Of a stretch of DNA of 64,000 bases, positions 33,582-45,045 are shown piece by piece. Each line of letters begins with the position of its first letter. Within the stretch, counting starts at the first letter, position 1. Origin of the DNA: Isoetes taiwanensis (Eukaryota; Streptophyta; Lycopodiopsida; Isoetales; Isoetaceae); contig JAJEKV010000005.1 of NCBI GenBank assembly GCA_021234155.1, positions 12,701,787 through 12,765,786 on the forward strand, read 5' to 3'. The position numbers and the translations under genes are program-made. A model generated the notes under the pieces. The model was not told where the DNA came from. It did not search any database and saw only the letters and a program-made list of their open reading frames with translations.

Positions 33582-35539
33582 TTTGTGACACCCCATTTTT
33601 TCTCTTAGAGGCAAAACTCATCCATGCCCACATTATTTACAAAGGATTTGAGTCAGATGTTGTTTTAGGCACTTCCCTTGTACATATGTATAGCAAATGC
33701 AGTAAAATTGAAGATGCTTGGATTGTATTTAATATAATGGTTAATCGCAACTTGGTAACATGGAATGCCATGATTGCAGTCTATGTCTTTCATGGGTTGG
33801 ACCAGGATGCTCTTCATCTTTTTTGGGATATGTGTCGCAGAGGTGTTAAACCAGATCATATAAGCTTCATCTCATGTCTAAATGCATGCAGAAGCCATGC
33901 ATTTCTCGAAGAAGGTAAGTTACTTCATGCTTATACTTATGAAGTAGGGTGCAAATCATCTACGGTTGTTGAAAATGCTCTTGTTAATATGTGCGGTAAA
34001 AGCAAACAAAGTGTTGCAAATGCAAGGGTGGTCTTTGACGTAACGTCAAGAAGGATCGATTACTTGGTCTACTTTGGTAGCAGCTTATTTCGAGCAAATG
34101 CTTGAGGAGGAGGCCATTAGACTATTTTGGGAAATGTGTATGAACAATGTTACTCCAAACAATGTGACCTTTGTTGGAGTCCTCAATGCTTGTGCTCATG
34201 TAGTCGACATTGCCGAGGGCATCCTCATTCATAGCCAAATTTTTAATTTCGGTCTATATTAGACATTATTGTTGGGGCTGCCCAGTGAACATGTATGCAG
34301 AGTCCGGAAATTTAGAAAATGCTTTGGGGTTTTCAGTGAGAGTTGTTAAAAGATGTAGCATTGTGGAATACCATGATCATGGCATATGCACACAGCAGAG
34401 AAACATTGCGAAGTTTTGGAAAAATGCAAACAATGTGACATGTTGCCAAATCTGATCACCCTTATCAATATTCTTTTTGCATGTAGTCATGCGGGTTTAG
34501 TGCATGAGGGTTGCCATTATTTCGCTTCCATGAGTAAAACTATATAATATTACCGCCACATCGAGCATTATGGCTGCGTTATTGACCTTTTTAGAAGGGC
34601 GGGACGGTTTGATGAATCGGAGGACTTTATGAAGGAGATATTGCTTAAACCTAACGTTGCACTTTTTATGGGTTTCTTTGCCCAATAACGAGATAAGTTC
34701 TTGCTTTATAAGAATGCATGTTAAAAAGCCAAGGGTAAGCATCCCGATTGACCACATTGATTTATTGGTAAATTTCCTTTATAGTTAGTGTTTCGAGATG
34801 AAAAATCATCCGGACTTGTAGCGGCATAAAATTTTGGTATAGAACCTTGAAGCCAAAAGATTTTGAATCTGTGGGAAATTTTAGCTTTATAAGCTTGAGT
34901 TTATATCTTCCCTGGGATTACTTAGAAATCACGGATCACCATAACATTTCCAGGTGCCAAGTCCACATCAAATGATATATTCAATATATCCCAAAGGAAA
35001 AGCCGAATACCATGCTCTTTTATATACGCACTTATAGATCAACAATGTTCAGTATAGTCTGGAAAAAACTTGATCACCAATGTTCGGTATCAAACAAGGT
35101 GTTGTCTACGAGTTGCCCTCGTGAAGGGGCTAGAGAAAAATAGGACTACGAAATGGAAATTAGTATGAATGGGCATGAAAGTATAGATGCAATGAACATG
35201 AAGCCACCCATTTTTTGAGAATTTAAAAGAAAATAGTTTTGAAAATAGATTATTTAAATACACATAGTCATTGTAGCTATTTACGTGCCACTGTATCCCA
35301 ATCAACGGTCCTCGAAGCAAGTATCTCGGTTATAATCCCAACGGCATTATTGTTTACTAACTGCGATGTGCTGCCTATCAAATATGTACACTTACAGTCT
35401 GTTAGCAGACTATGAAGGTTGTTAAGGGCAGGAATTACCCATCTGGCTTAAGCTTATGGCGATTTGGCTTTTTCTTCGTAGCTGCCCTTTCTTTGCCTTA
35501 TAAATACTACAGTAACCTAGGCAGATCCGAGGCGAATAA

Positions 35540-35610
35540 TTCATGCTCTAAAAGTAGGGCTAGCCCTTTCTTTAAGCTCCGTGTAGGGCTAGCCCTTTCT
35601 TTAAGCTCCC
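35540..35610 (+). repeat. tandem duplication of a 32-bp unit
   Basis: GTAGGGCTAGCCCTTTCTTT occurs twice, followed each time by AAGCTCC. It contains the palindrome GGGCTAGCCC. Confidence 0.8.
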
Positions 35611-35778
35611 TGTAGTGTTCATCTGCAAATTCTTTGTTGGTAAAGAATAAATATCCTGATCTCTGTTTCTTTCCAATTTAGCAATGTCTTTTCAAGTTTT
35701 TCTTCCACTTAATTTTAAGATGGTTCTTCTTATTCGATGCTTTTCTACAGCCAATAAAAAGTAACATTTTTTTTGCAG

Positions 35779-36750
35779 GAGCAACTCTGAGCAAGGGGCT
35801 CAACAGAAAATTGGAACGTTTATAGTCGGAGCTGCTGCATTAGGGGTGTCACATTTAGCCGATTTGGCAGGATATAATGCGAAAAGCATAATAATCTGTT
35901 TCACTGTCTTCTTTGCAGGTAATCTATTGTTGTTAAGTTAGACCAGTAGCTTCCGGCTAATGATTTATATTCAATGCAAAACAGGAGGGGCAGCAACATT
36001 TGCCAGATTCTTACCAAAGATCAAGGCAAAATATGAATATGGGGTGGTGATTTCTCTCCTTACCTTCAGCTCTAATATGTATTCTCGTATCCAGCCATGC
36101 TGCTCATAATTCTAATGGGATGTGGTATATGTGTAATAGTCTGCTTGTTCGTCTATCCAATTTGGGCTGGGGAGGATCTGCATTACAAAACTGCTGAGAA
36201 TTTAGACAGGTATGGGACTGGTTGTTTTCCCTTTTTTAGGTTTCACTAACAAGTCAACAACTGCTTTTGGCAATTTACCCAAGTACTTAGACAGAGTTAC
36301 AAGGCCAGGCTTTTCATCTAGCAGCAGGATGGTTGCTTTGGACTATCTGGAAAAGACGAAGATTGGTAATCTTCAAAGGTCTGGATGTGGCAGATAATCG
36401 TGTTCTCCAAGAAGCTCAAGGTTACATTGTAAAGTCGTATCATTGTTCTTCACTTGCCCCTCGCAAGAGGCGATTGATTTTTGAGGAGTTTTTGGATGTG
36501 CACTCTTATGCTTAGGCAGGTTGCTTCACTCGGTGGGTCTCCGCTTATCCGCTGAGTGCATTTATACTTGTATTTGACTCTTTGATTGAATAAAGTCTGA
36601 CGTCCTTCAACAAAAAAAAAAAAAAAAAAAAAAAAATCTATCCAAATCACTGGAAGGTAAATTTGGCACTCCAAATCATAGTTAGTTTCTGTATGACTGC
36701 TTGTTTCTAACAGGGCTCGAATTTATATACTACCTAGCTAGCATTTGTCA
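35779..36750 (+). pseudogene. ALMT (aluminium-activated malate transporter) pseudogene
   Basis: ALMT proteins are anion channels of the plasma membrane or tonoplast. The exon at 35779-35918 encodes a GATLSKGLNRKIGTF-like transmembrane segment to CFTVFFAG. A 66-bp intron (GT..AG, 35919-35984) follows, then GGAATFARFLPKIKAKYEYG. A gap of about 25 residues and a frame change precede the last transmembrane helix and the signature YPIWAGEDLHYK. A LINE then interrupts the exon near 36212. SKSLEG and a GT donor reappear after the LINE poly(A) at 36636-36660, and an acceptor at 36712. The N-terminus and C-terminal half are not found. Frame break, deletion and insertion make it non-functional. Confidence 0.8.
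36213..36635 (+). mobile_element. 5'-truncated LINE with poly(A), inside the ALMT exon
   Basis: Encodes the C-terminal end of a plant L1-type ORF2 in two frames (LLWTIWKRRRLVIFKG, a typical WxxWKxRN-like block), a stop, about 120 bp of 3' UTR with an AATAAAG signal, and a 27-A tail at 36609-36635. It is a distinct family from the ATTCT-tailed LINE. Confidence 0.78.
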
Positions 36751-37166
36751 TGTTCTTGGAAAGTTTTTGCATATGTGCTGCTCAAAATACGTTAATGCTA
36801 AAGTATTCTCTGTACCAGGTTCAAAAAAAATTTGCAAGATGTTGATATCTCTAGCAATGTTTACGATGGCAATTGCACAAACAACTAAGGAAGATCAAGT
36901 TTGTCGCATGATCCATTTCTATTTTATGTGTAACTACCAATGCTTACAGTTTCTATTCAGTCAAGACAAATTGAGCGCGTTGTTGCAACAATGCTATTTT
37001 AGAATGATTTCAACACAATTTGAACGCATTGTTACAATGTTGTTATTTTGAAGCCTATAAATTATGGAATTTAAAATATATGGTTTGCAATAACACATCA
37101 ATCATTTTGTACTTTTATTTTATTTTGATTTTTATTTTTTTGTTTACCTCAGAGTTTATCTATGTT
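36751..37166. other. no recognisable feature
   Basis: AT-rich. It may hold decayed ALMT intron or exon sequence, but no residue pattern supports it. Confidence 0.3.
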
Positions 37167-37660
37167 TGTTTCTTTGTGGCCCGAAGGGCCAAAAATTTTT
37201 TGCAATATAATAACCAACATAACTACTATGAACATTAATTAACACAAACCATTACATTAGACATGTTTAAAATTAAATCCCCCCTTAAACCCCTTTTTGT
37301 TTGGGTGCATATTCACACGGGGGTGACGTAGGGCAGCGAGAGCCCTTGTAATTATGTTTTGCACGTACAAAATCAACACCATATAGTATATTGCCTGAAA
37401 TCTTATAATATTTTGCAAATCTTGTTATACAGTATAACAAATTCTATACATCCATACCCCACAAATGAGGAACTTTGTGTACGGTGTAGATTAAGGAATA
37501 AGGGACGAATATGCCTATCCAACAGCTCTCGTTGCCCAGAGTCAACCCCATGTGAATATGCACCCAAACAAAAGGGGGTTTAAGGGGGAATTTAATTTTA
37601 AACATGTCTAATGTAATGGTTTGTGTTAATTAATGTTCATAGTAGTTATGTTGGTTATGT
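37167..37660. repeat. dispersed repeat copy 2 with a foldback arm
   Basis: 37167-37543 matches the repeat at 396-775. In addition, its left segment (about 37212-37326) reappears as a reverse complement at about 37544-37656. Both contain GTTTGGGTGCATATTCACA, a CCCCTTAAACCCC block and CATTACATTAGACATG or their complements. Arms of about 113 bp surround a loop of about 217 bp. No transposase is present. Confidence 0.75.
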
Positions 37661-38392
37661 TTGTGCATCTCTGCTCCATTTTACATGATGCACAAAACCA
37701 GATCCATGCATACTTTGTTGAGATCTTTCAGAGACTCTCCACATGATGTCCTCACACCAGCAGGTCTTGTTCGGCTTGATCCTGCTATAGGCAAAAAAAT
37801 AACATGGCGCGATTCTTCGTAGCTGATGAGGAAAATTTTTATATCCTATCTGGCAACCATTCTATTTTTGCAGCTCAGGTCCTATGTAGAATAATATGGT
37901 GACTTGAACAACAAGCTGAATTCTCGAAAGTTTACGCAAGAATATTGGCAAGGATTTGAATGGTAACTTGAATAACACCGAGTACTTGTGCCTATCTATA
38001 GAGTGCAATGAGATCGATTGCCAACACAGTACATAGAGAGCCCCTTATTGAGAAGCTATGGGAACTCCGAAATCAATATCAAGCACTCGGATCCCCCATG
38101 AAAGGAAAATCTGATCATTGACTGGTATGTTACTAGCTTATTTATTTGTCTTATTTGTGTACTTTCCAAGTCCAAAGGATCGCTTTTGAAGATCAGACCT
38201 AATATATATTCTTGTTCTAGTTGCTTTGCTCAAGCAGTTCATCGTGGCAATCTTCCTAATCTCTTCTTTTATAATATAAGAATTCCAAAAAGTCATTGCC
38301 ACCACTCTAAAGGTCAAAGATTTAAAAGACAAGGAGCAATGGATCTTTATGCCTCATGCTACACGGTCTAAGGTTTTGTCAGTGGTGAGCAA
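37661..38392. other. no recognisable feature
   Basis: Short frames only, none with known motifs. Confidence 0.3.
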
Positions 38393-38749
38393 GTGGGTAA
38401 AGAAGAATTGGGCAATGATCAAGATATTGACAAACCGACAAAGGAAGTTTTTAACTATACGTTTCTTTGGGATCTGAGGGGCATGTCTGATACTGAGATG
38501 AATTGTCTAATGGATGAGATTCTTACTAGCACATGTTACTTGAAGATCAATTTAGAGCGCACTGATCATTCCGACTATAAGCAATGGGCATCAGACATAA
38601 AGACATTCACTTTGATGGAGAGAGATATCCTCCATCATGTGAAACATAACACAAAAGTGCAGTCCTCCAGCTTCCAGGATTTATTATTGATATATTCAGA
38701 ATTTATAGAGGAGCATCTACTTGAAATTGTAGGCATGGATCTATATTAA
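38393..38749 (+). CDS. unrecognised 118-codon ORF
   Basis: Open frame with an even, protein-like composition (GMSDTEMNCLMDEILTS, TFTLMERDILHHVKHN), acidic and without transmembrane segments. I cannot place it in a family. Another coding-like stretch lies 300-500 bp further on (about 39080-39320) with a frame reading PIFDLSFSLPYHPDKK. Together they may be exons of one decayed or transposon-borne gene. No splice pattern could be settled. Confidence 0.3.
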   Translation: MGKEELGNDQDIDKPTKEVFNYTFLWDLRGMSDTEMNCLMDEILTSTCYLKINLERTDHSDYKQWASDIKTFTLMERDILHHVKHNTKVQSSSFQDLLLIYSEFIEEHLLEIVGMDLY

Positions 38750-39079
38750 ATAGAATATCAATAAAGACCATGACATAGTGACTCTTCCTCCCGTCATGAT
38801 AGTCTGCATTGATCATATCTTATTGCCAGAGACTGGTAAACCACACCATTAGGAAAGAACCGTGATAAAGTTATGCACACAATTTCGTCTACTCCTGTGC
38901 TTGAGCATGCACTATTGATTTGTGTCACGTTGTGAGGCTTTAAACTGGATTGGATGGTATCTCAGTATCTTAAATTGTATGGAAGAATCTCGTGAATGAC
39001 GATATCATAGATATATCATCTGTTGATGTTCTCCTTCCCAGCAACATGCCCAATTGTTTGTATGTTTATCATAGATAAA

Positions 39080-39330
39080 AGGAGGCGGCCATGTTTATAT
39101 TGGATCCTATGAGGAGCCTAGGTTCGAGAACAAAAAGTGCAAAAAGCAACACCAGCACTTTGTCATCGACATCGTCATTAATAAAAGTGATTCTAGGATT
39201 AAGCAGCCAATATTTGATCTGTCGTTCTCTTTGCCATATCATCCAGATAAGAAGACTGAGATGCATGACTATCAACTGACCAGTGATGAGGAGATTGATA
39301 AGAAAAATAAAAAACACTGGGGGCCGATGA
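39080..39330 (+). pseudogene. coding-like fragment, unknown
   Basis: One frame reads HVYIGSYEEPRFENKKCKK then FDLSFSLPYHPDKKTE and DYQLTSDEEIDKKNKK without a stop for about 75 codons. Not recognised. Possibly linked with the 118-codon ORF upstream. Confidence 0.25.
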
Positions 39331-39479
39331 CAGGCCAGCGATGGCGGCCAGGTTCTTGGCCAATTCGTAGGAGATGGCTATGGCCGTCTCTGGTGCTTGG
39401 TGAGTCATTCTTCTGGCAAGATGTTGGAGGGCCATTAGGGATCTGCGCTTCAGAGAACAGGGCTGCATGAATCGGTTTT

Positions 39480-41239
39480 ATACAACTGGGTTTTCCATTC
39501 TTTCGTTCCCTCTTGTGCTACTAATCAGGAAAGCCTTCCTTCCTTATCTTTCAGCTTCTAACGATCCAGAGGCTTCTGTTGCTTGGCAAGAACGACATAC
39601 CTTGCATCCTCCACAAGATTTCCGGTCGGGGGAGCTGTGCCTCAGGTTAGTGGTCAAGTTTATGGGGAGGAGCTCTGGGGGCAGGGCCCAACTGAGCAAT
39701 GTAGTGTGGTGTGTGGTCACATGTCCAGTTGGATGCTACCTAGTGGCGTGACGTTAAAATACTATCTATCTATCTATCTATTAAGATATGTTTTTTCTTG
39801 GTTACTTCTAGTACTTATGCCGGCTGGGAGAAGGGATACAGTTTTTAGGAAAAAATGCAAGCAGAGCTGTAGTATTCATTGCCTCAGGAAGAAGGAGAGC
39901 ACTGCTTAGTACAGAAACCTTCGCTAGAACATTTTTTGGAAGGGATCCTTAAGGCTGGGCAAAAGGCAGGCTGGAAAGAACTGATGCTCTTCTGTAGTAC
40001 TAGGGTAAGGAAGAAGAAGACGATGCTTTCATTACTAGTACTAGTCTGTAAACTTTCTTTGAGCAGGTGCCAGGAGTTAGCAAGAATAAGATCTATTGAG
40101 TGGAGCAACTCCTCATAACCTGTCTGCAATTATTTAGAAGATTTTGTGGTGGTCTGTTTAACATGTAGCAGGGCCTGCGCTCCCCTTTCCCAACAAGGGG
40201 TGGCTTGTGTACTGGCAGTCAGGATATACGGGGCAGATTGAGAGCCATGGGCTTCTAGTGGGCGGGAGACCCTAGAAATGTTTCATTCTTGGTTTTGCAG
40301 GAAGACAAGGCCTGCATAGCTAGATGCAGATGGGCTTGGCATAATTCAGGATCCTAGCGGTGGTGCCCCTGCTGGTCCGCTTGGTGAGAAGAAGGTTGAA
40401 TGCTGCGCACATCGGGGCACCCCCTATAGTACTGCTACATCATCTGGCTTGGCCACCACTATATTCGAGAGGAGCGTATAGAGGATTCTATATTCTTGCT
40501 TGGTGGCAGATCAGTGCACTTGGCTGCTCCATTCTTCTATGCTCTCTAATTCAAGTCTGGTTTCTTCTGTTTATCTTAGGGCCAACCTTTTGAAGCTATG
40601 ATGCAGCTGGGGCTTGGGGAAAGACAAGAGCTGTGCTCCCATAGTATCTGTTTGGAGAAGAGGCCGGGTAGCTCTTGTCCAGTAGCTGGCCCTTGTTGCA
40701 TCACTAGGGTCTAGAAACTTAATCCTCCTCTCCTGTAGTATCCTATGGAGAAGAAGTTGAGAGGGGTTCTAAGAGCACTAGGCTCAGAGTATGGACTTCT
40801 ATTCATGGATCAGAGAAGTGGTAGCAGTTCCATACTCAACTGTATGTACATAAATGTTTTATCATTCGAATATAATACAGATTCTTGCCTTCAATAAATA
40901 AATAAATAAATAAATAAATGAAAGCACTAGAAGACAATGTTCGTAGGTAAGATGAAATATCGTTCGACAAGAATGAATGGCGATTTGCTCTTCCAATCTC
41001 AATGACAAACGTTGCTTACTACATTATGGAGCAGCTTCTTGCACAAGATGGATGTCTGCTCGACTTCTTTTCATTTAGTATGTTTTTTGGAATTGCTTTA
41101 ATCCAGGAGAAGAAGAATGTGTATTTGAAATATGATGACAGGAAAGCAAGGATACTATAAAGCTTCTTTACGTATCTTGACAAGCTAGCTAAGGGGACTC
41201 TGAGAACAGAAGGCGAGGAGGAAGTGAAAGAGAATCAAC
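39480..41239. other. no recognisable gene; two microsatellites
   Basis: Contains (CTAT)n at 39760-39782 and (AATA)n at 40893-40922. Around 40984-41150 a decayed frame reads EWRFALPISMTNVAYYIMEQL, without family assignment. Confidence 0.4.
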
Positions 41240-41860
41240 TTTCGAGAAGGGAGAACCTTCTTGAATGGCCCTTGACATGGGCATCACTAAGAATACAGTA
41301 ATACTTGATGAATTGGATGTTGTCTCTAACAATTTTCAAGGTTATAACTATGTCGAGATATTGGATAGAATAAAGAGATGCATATCTAATTTGGAGAGGA
41401 ATGTGGCACAGATCCTCCTTTTCAAAAGCAGGAAGCTTCAATGATAGTTTAAATATTTTGATGCTGCTAATGGGTCGTAAATATGTGCCAAGTAACTTTT
41501 TGCCAATTGCTAACGATGAGCAAATGGGTGATGCTGACGAGCCTGAGGACAATGCTGGAGCTATTGGAACTTCTCCATAAGATAATTAATAGTATGCATC
41601 ACATGCCACCACAGCCTATTCTTAGTGCTCTAGAAGATGACTTCAGTGAGATACTCAAGAAAAATCAGGAATGCCTTGAAAATTATGTTGTTGAAAATGA
41701 GCAGGAGATCCCAAAAAAGTTGTCCTATACACGAAAGATCATCTGGACTTGGATCAATTGCAACTTGGACTTGGATAAATTACAATAGACAAGACTACAA
41801 TGGAAGTGACCATTGGTACAATGGCGATCTTAATAATGCTAGAAAGTCTCCATAAAATGT
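41240..41860 (+). pseudogene. decayed coding-like sequence, unknown
   Basis: Patches in shifting frames read protein-like (RKYVPSNFLPIANDEQM, ENYVVENEQEIPKKLSYTRK) but are broken every 30-60 codons. No family recognised. It may belong to the same unit as 38393-39330. Confidence 0.25.
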
Positions 41861-42142
41861 ACAGAAAATATTAGTTATAATAAAAAATGATTTCTGGATA
41901 ATTGACATGGCGATTCTTCTAAGGGTGGAATCACACTACGTTCCCTCCTCTTGTTTTATTTTATAATTACCAATAAAATAACGCCATGTTGGCGAAGTTA
42001 AAGCAAGAGATATCACACTTGAGCCTTCCGAGCCCCGTCAGCACATGGTTTAGGGGCAGTCGAGGGATGGGCAATCTCGCTGCCCCTCCACGTTCCTCGG
42101 GCACACGTCACACAATTCGTCCGCGTGGTCGATTATGATTTC

Positions 42143-42202
42143 CCGCGTTTGATCTTGCCGCGTTTGATCTTGCCGCGTTTGATCTTGCCGCGTTTGGTCT
42201 TG
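42143..42202. repeat. 15-bp tandem repeat, four copies
   Basis: CCGCGTTTGATCTTG in four exact or near-exact units (the last has one change). On the minus strand it would encode a QTRQD pentapeptide repeat in a 75-codon frame, which is not accepted as a gene. Confidence 0.9.
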
Positions 42203-42384
42203 CGTGGCTTCCTTCTTTGTTCTTGATGTGATACAATCAGGTGAATTCAACGTCCCGAGGCTACCCTTCCCTGCCATGTCACGTTATATCCATCCCTATA
42301 ATGTGATTTCACCCTAAGCTGCAAGATGTTATTTTTTGAAGTGTACATAAAAGTTCAATAACATAATAACATTTTACCTTAGAA

Positions 42385-42413
42385 CTAGAAACGTGTGCCC
42401 GGCGATGCCGGGC
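42385..42413 (-). mobile_element. Helitron 3' terminus, minus strand
   Basis: On the minus strand a hairpin with 7-bp stem and 3-base loop (GCCCGGC-ATC-GCCGGGC) is followed eight bases later by CTAG, then T. Hairpin plus CTRR before a T is the standard Helitron 3' end. The 5' end, to the right on this map, was not found, so the element length and any cargo are unknown. Confidence 0.55.
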
Positions 42414-42635
42414 ATCGTTTTTGGTTACGTGGAATGGATAGGTGTAATGGAGTTCATAGGCATCCCAGAATTCGATGCCTCGGATCTCTGAGATCCAAAG
42501 AAAGATATACCTCTATCCCTAACCTAAATCAAAACCTTTAAGAAGCCTAATTAATCTAAATCAAAACCTTTAAGAAGCATGCCAATGCATTTAAAAGGAC
42601 GGTGTACCTTACCAAACAAATCAACCCAAAAATAG

Positions 42636-42660
42636 AAGAATAGAATAGAATAGAATAGAT
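42636..42660. repeat. (AGAAT)n microsatellite
   Basis: Pentameric AGAAT/GAATA run. Its sequence is that of the minus-strand tail of the ATTCT-tailed LINE family, but no LINE 3' UTR adjoins it. Confidence 0.75.
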
Positions 42661-42860
42661 TACCTAGATAGTCATAAAGTTGCTTGGGCATGTAAATGGG
42701 TCAAGGCAATGAAATCGTTATCAAATTCATTTAGTTGTCGCTTTCAAACTGATCATTATCCTTTTGTGTAAGTTGAATCTTATAGTAGTAAATAGGATAA
42801 GAACATCGTTGCTGCACTGCATCTCTGTCTTTCATCACTTTATCATGATTAAATAAAAAT

Positions 42861-43246
42861 GAAACATAAGCTCATAGCAAGAAAGATACTCATTTCAAGT
42901 GAAATATGCGGCTCTGGAAAGCTTCCCAAATGAGTGCAAATAGATTTGAAATCAAGAAAATAATTGCACAGTGTGCCCTCTATTTCTAAGAACATCAAAG
43001 CTTTAGTGTTCTTTTCTCTATCAGTTACCCTGCCTGTGCATTGCATGCCATATCATGGAGGTTTTGAAACCTAAGCTCATATCAAGAAAGACACTCATTC
43101 TAAGTGACATATGTGGCAATGGGAAGCTTGTCAAATAAGTTACAAATAGATTTGAAATCAAGAAAACAATTGCCCAATGTGCCCTCTATTCCTAAGAACA
43201 TCAAAGCTTGTGTTTTTTTCTCGGTTCATTGCATGCCATACCATGG
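42861..43246 (+). repeat. tandem duplication, period 205 bp
   Basis: Copy 1 starts GAAACATAAGCTCAT (42861), copy 2 GAAACCTAAGCTCAT (43066). Both contain TAGATTTGAAATCAAGAAAA, GCCCTCTATT and TTGCATGCCATA. Non-coding. Confidence 0.85.
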
Positions 43247-44430
43247 GATTTGCGAAGGTTAAGAAGTCACACTTCGAAAGTTAACTTTTATAATAAAGCA
43301 AACACAAATTTTTGTTCCTCTATGCATATGCACCGCAGAAAAATGCACCTTCCCCATGATACGATTATTATTGCACCCTTTGGACATTTTATTTTGTTTC
43401 CAACCTTTCTGAGATCTCAAGTGCTTGGTGTAGGTACTACAACAATTTTGCTCATACCATGTCCTAGCAATGATATTACAACTTTTGATGTAGTTATATG
43501 TACAATAAATGGGCATCGCCATAAACATGAAAGATATACAAAACCGGTCTTCCATATAGTACAAAAAATAAAGCCCATACCAGGATACCTAGTGGGCCGA
43601 TAATACCTCTTCTAGTACTATACTCATGTTTCATGAATAAAATCTCTTGACTGCAATCAGATCTGGAGGTGAATGAAAGCTATATTAATGGATGCAAGTC
43701 AAATAATGACAATTGCTATGTTGTAGGCTGCAATGTACCTTAGATACAGTAATGAGTCACACTTTCATTCCCATGAACTCCCTTCATTGTGATCTCTTGA
43801 AATGGAAGCTATACATAATTCCAGATTCTAGTTTACTGTTTCATAAATAATAGTAATTTGCTACACCTTTTCAAATCAAACACTCTCCTCCTTGCAACAA
43901 TGTTCGAACATTATCGGGAAAATCACCAAAAGAATGTAACTCCATATGAGAATAAACAAAAAACTTTAATCAAGTGAAGGACCTTTCTTCGAAATTAAGA
44001 TGATGTTGCATGGACATAGCCATCTTCATCTTGTTACTATCCTCAATCTCCTTACATATTCTACAGAATTTTGGATACCCAAACTTGAGTAGATTTTTAA
44101 GTACTTTTGTATCCGATACTTCAAAGTACCTTTCTCAACTGGTGTGTCAATGTGAATTTGAAACTCAATGGACTATGGTGAAAGTTTGAAATGACTTTAT
44201 TTCCCTACAAAAAAAAAAGGAAAAGAAAAAGAAAAAGAGAATCTGGAATATATACCTTCTCCTTAGAACCCTTGAAATGGAAGTATAGAACATATCAGGG
44301 TTTTTATTTAGCAGATTAGTCCTGTCAACCAAGTAACATATGCGTGGATATATAATAATAACATATGCATATTGATGCTCTTTTTAGCAACTACTCACTA
44401 GAGAAGATGAGCATGTTTGATGAGGATCCT
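43247..44430. other. no recognisable gene
   Basis: A 131-codon frame at 43208-43603 and its minus-strand shadow have no known motif. The rest is AT-rich. Confidence 0.4.
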
Positions 44431-44444
44431 GCAAAGGCATTTAG

Positions 44445-44562
44445 TTATTTAATAGACAATACATGATTCCACTTATTGCAGCATATCCATCCAGTAGACA
44501 ATGCATGACTTCACTTATTGTAAATCTAGAATCTATCCATGCGGTAGACAATGCATGACGGC
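44445..44562 (+). repeat. short tandem repeat, three units
   Basis: TAGACAATRCATGA followed by CCACTTATTG-type sequence occurs at about 44452, 44497 and 44547. Confidence 0.6.
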
Positions 44563-44720
44563 CATGCTGCTTACATTATTGGGACTTGCATCAACATGTT
44601 TCATATCTATCTTTGAAGTCACTGAGGTAGCTTCAAGCTTCTGCAAACACTCCTGAAGCAAGAGAGCCAGAAGCTTAAATTCTGAAGCAAAAACTAAGAA
44701 TGCGGGAGTTTTTGAGCAGA

Positions 44721-45045
44721 AGTTGATATGCTATGTTGCAGATTTAGCAGAGCATGCAAAGCATTCTTTTTTTTTCTGGATAAATAATGAATTCACTTCA
44801 AGGTTGATTTGGAATAGAAGATTATTCTGCCATGTTGCAGATTCATCCAGCTTTTGAGCTTGAACCCTAGTTCTGGAGCTTAGTTCTTGAACAAAAGATT
44901 GATGTGCTATGTTGCAGATTTCGCAGAGCATGCAAAGCATTCCTTTTTCTTGGACAAATGATGAATGCACTTGAAGGTTGATGTGGAATAGAAGTTTGAC
45001 CTGGCATGTTGCAGATCTGTCCAGCTCATGCTGCGGATTTAGCAG
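44721..45045 (+). repeat. tandem duplication, period about 175 bp
   Basis: Both copies contain GCTATGTTGCAGATTT, GCAGAGCATGCAAAGCATTC, a TTTTTCT-GGA block, and a CATGTTGCAGATTC/CTGTCCAGC block. Non-coding. Confidence 0.85.

Larger units (their letters stand above)
33040..34690 (+). pseudogene. PPR (PLS-type) pseudogene, copy B
   Basis: Same gene as copy A. Readable pieces: FLSNTLIGMYANWG and NMPERNIISWNAML before the small LTR element; then MYSKCSKIEDA, NLVTWNAMI, GVKPDHISFI and VVENALVNMCGKS in one 139-codon frame (33686-34105); then EEAIRLFWEMC, NNVTFVGVLNACAH and IAEGILIHS (34074-34262). After about 34280 many 1-3-base indels break the frame repeatedly. It retains the region before 34100 better than copy A does. 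Role, if ever active, was organellar RNA processing; it is dead now. Confidence 0.82.
32507..35398. repeat. segmental duplication, copy B
   Basis: Colinear with 5301-20906 minus its two insertions. It retains the uninterrupted sites for the Ty3 element (near 34300, AGTCCGGAAATTTAG) and the LINE (near 34706). It has its own insertion, a small LTR element at 33260-33581, which replaces about 70 bp of copy A sequence. Confidence 0.88.

Noticed and set aside
42143-42202. Possible CRISPR-like direct repeats
   Set aside because: Repeats are contiguous with no unique spacers, in a plant genome. A simple minisatellite.
42636-42660. Further LINE copy marked by (AGAAT)n
   Set aside because: Only the pentamer run is present; the diagnostic GGTCCCATAGG block is not adjacent, so it is left as a microsatellite.
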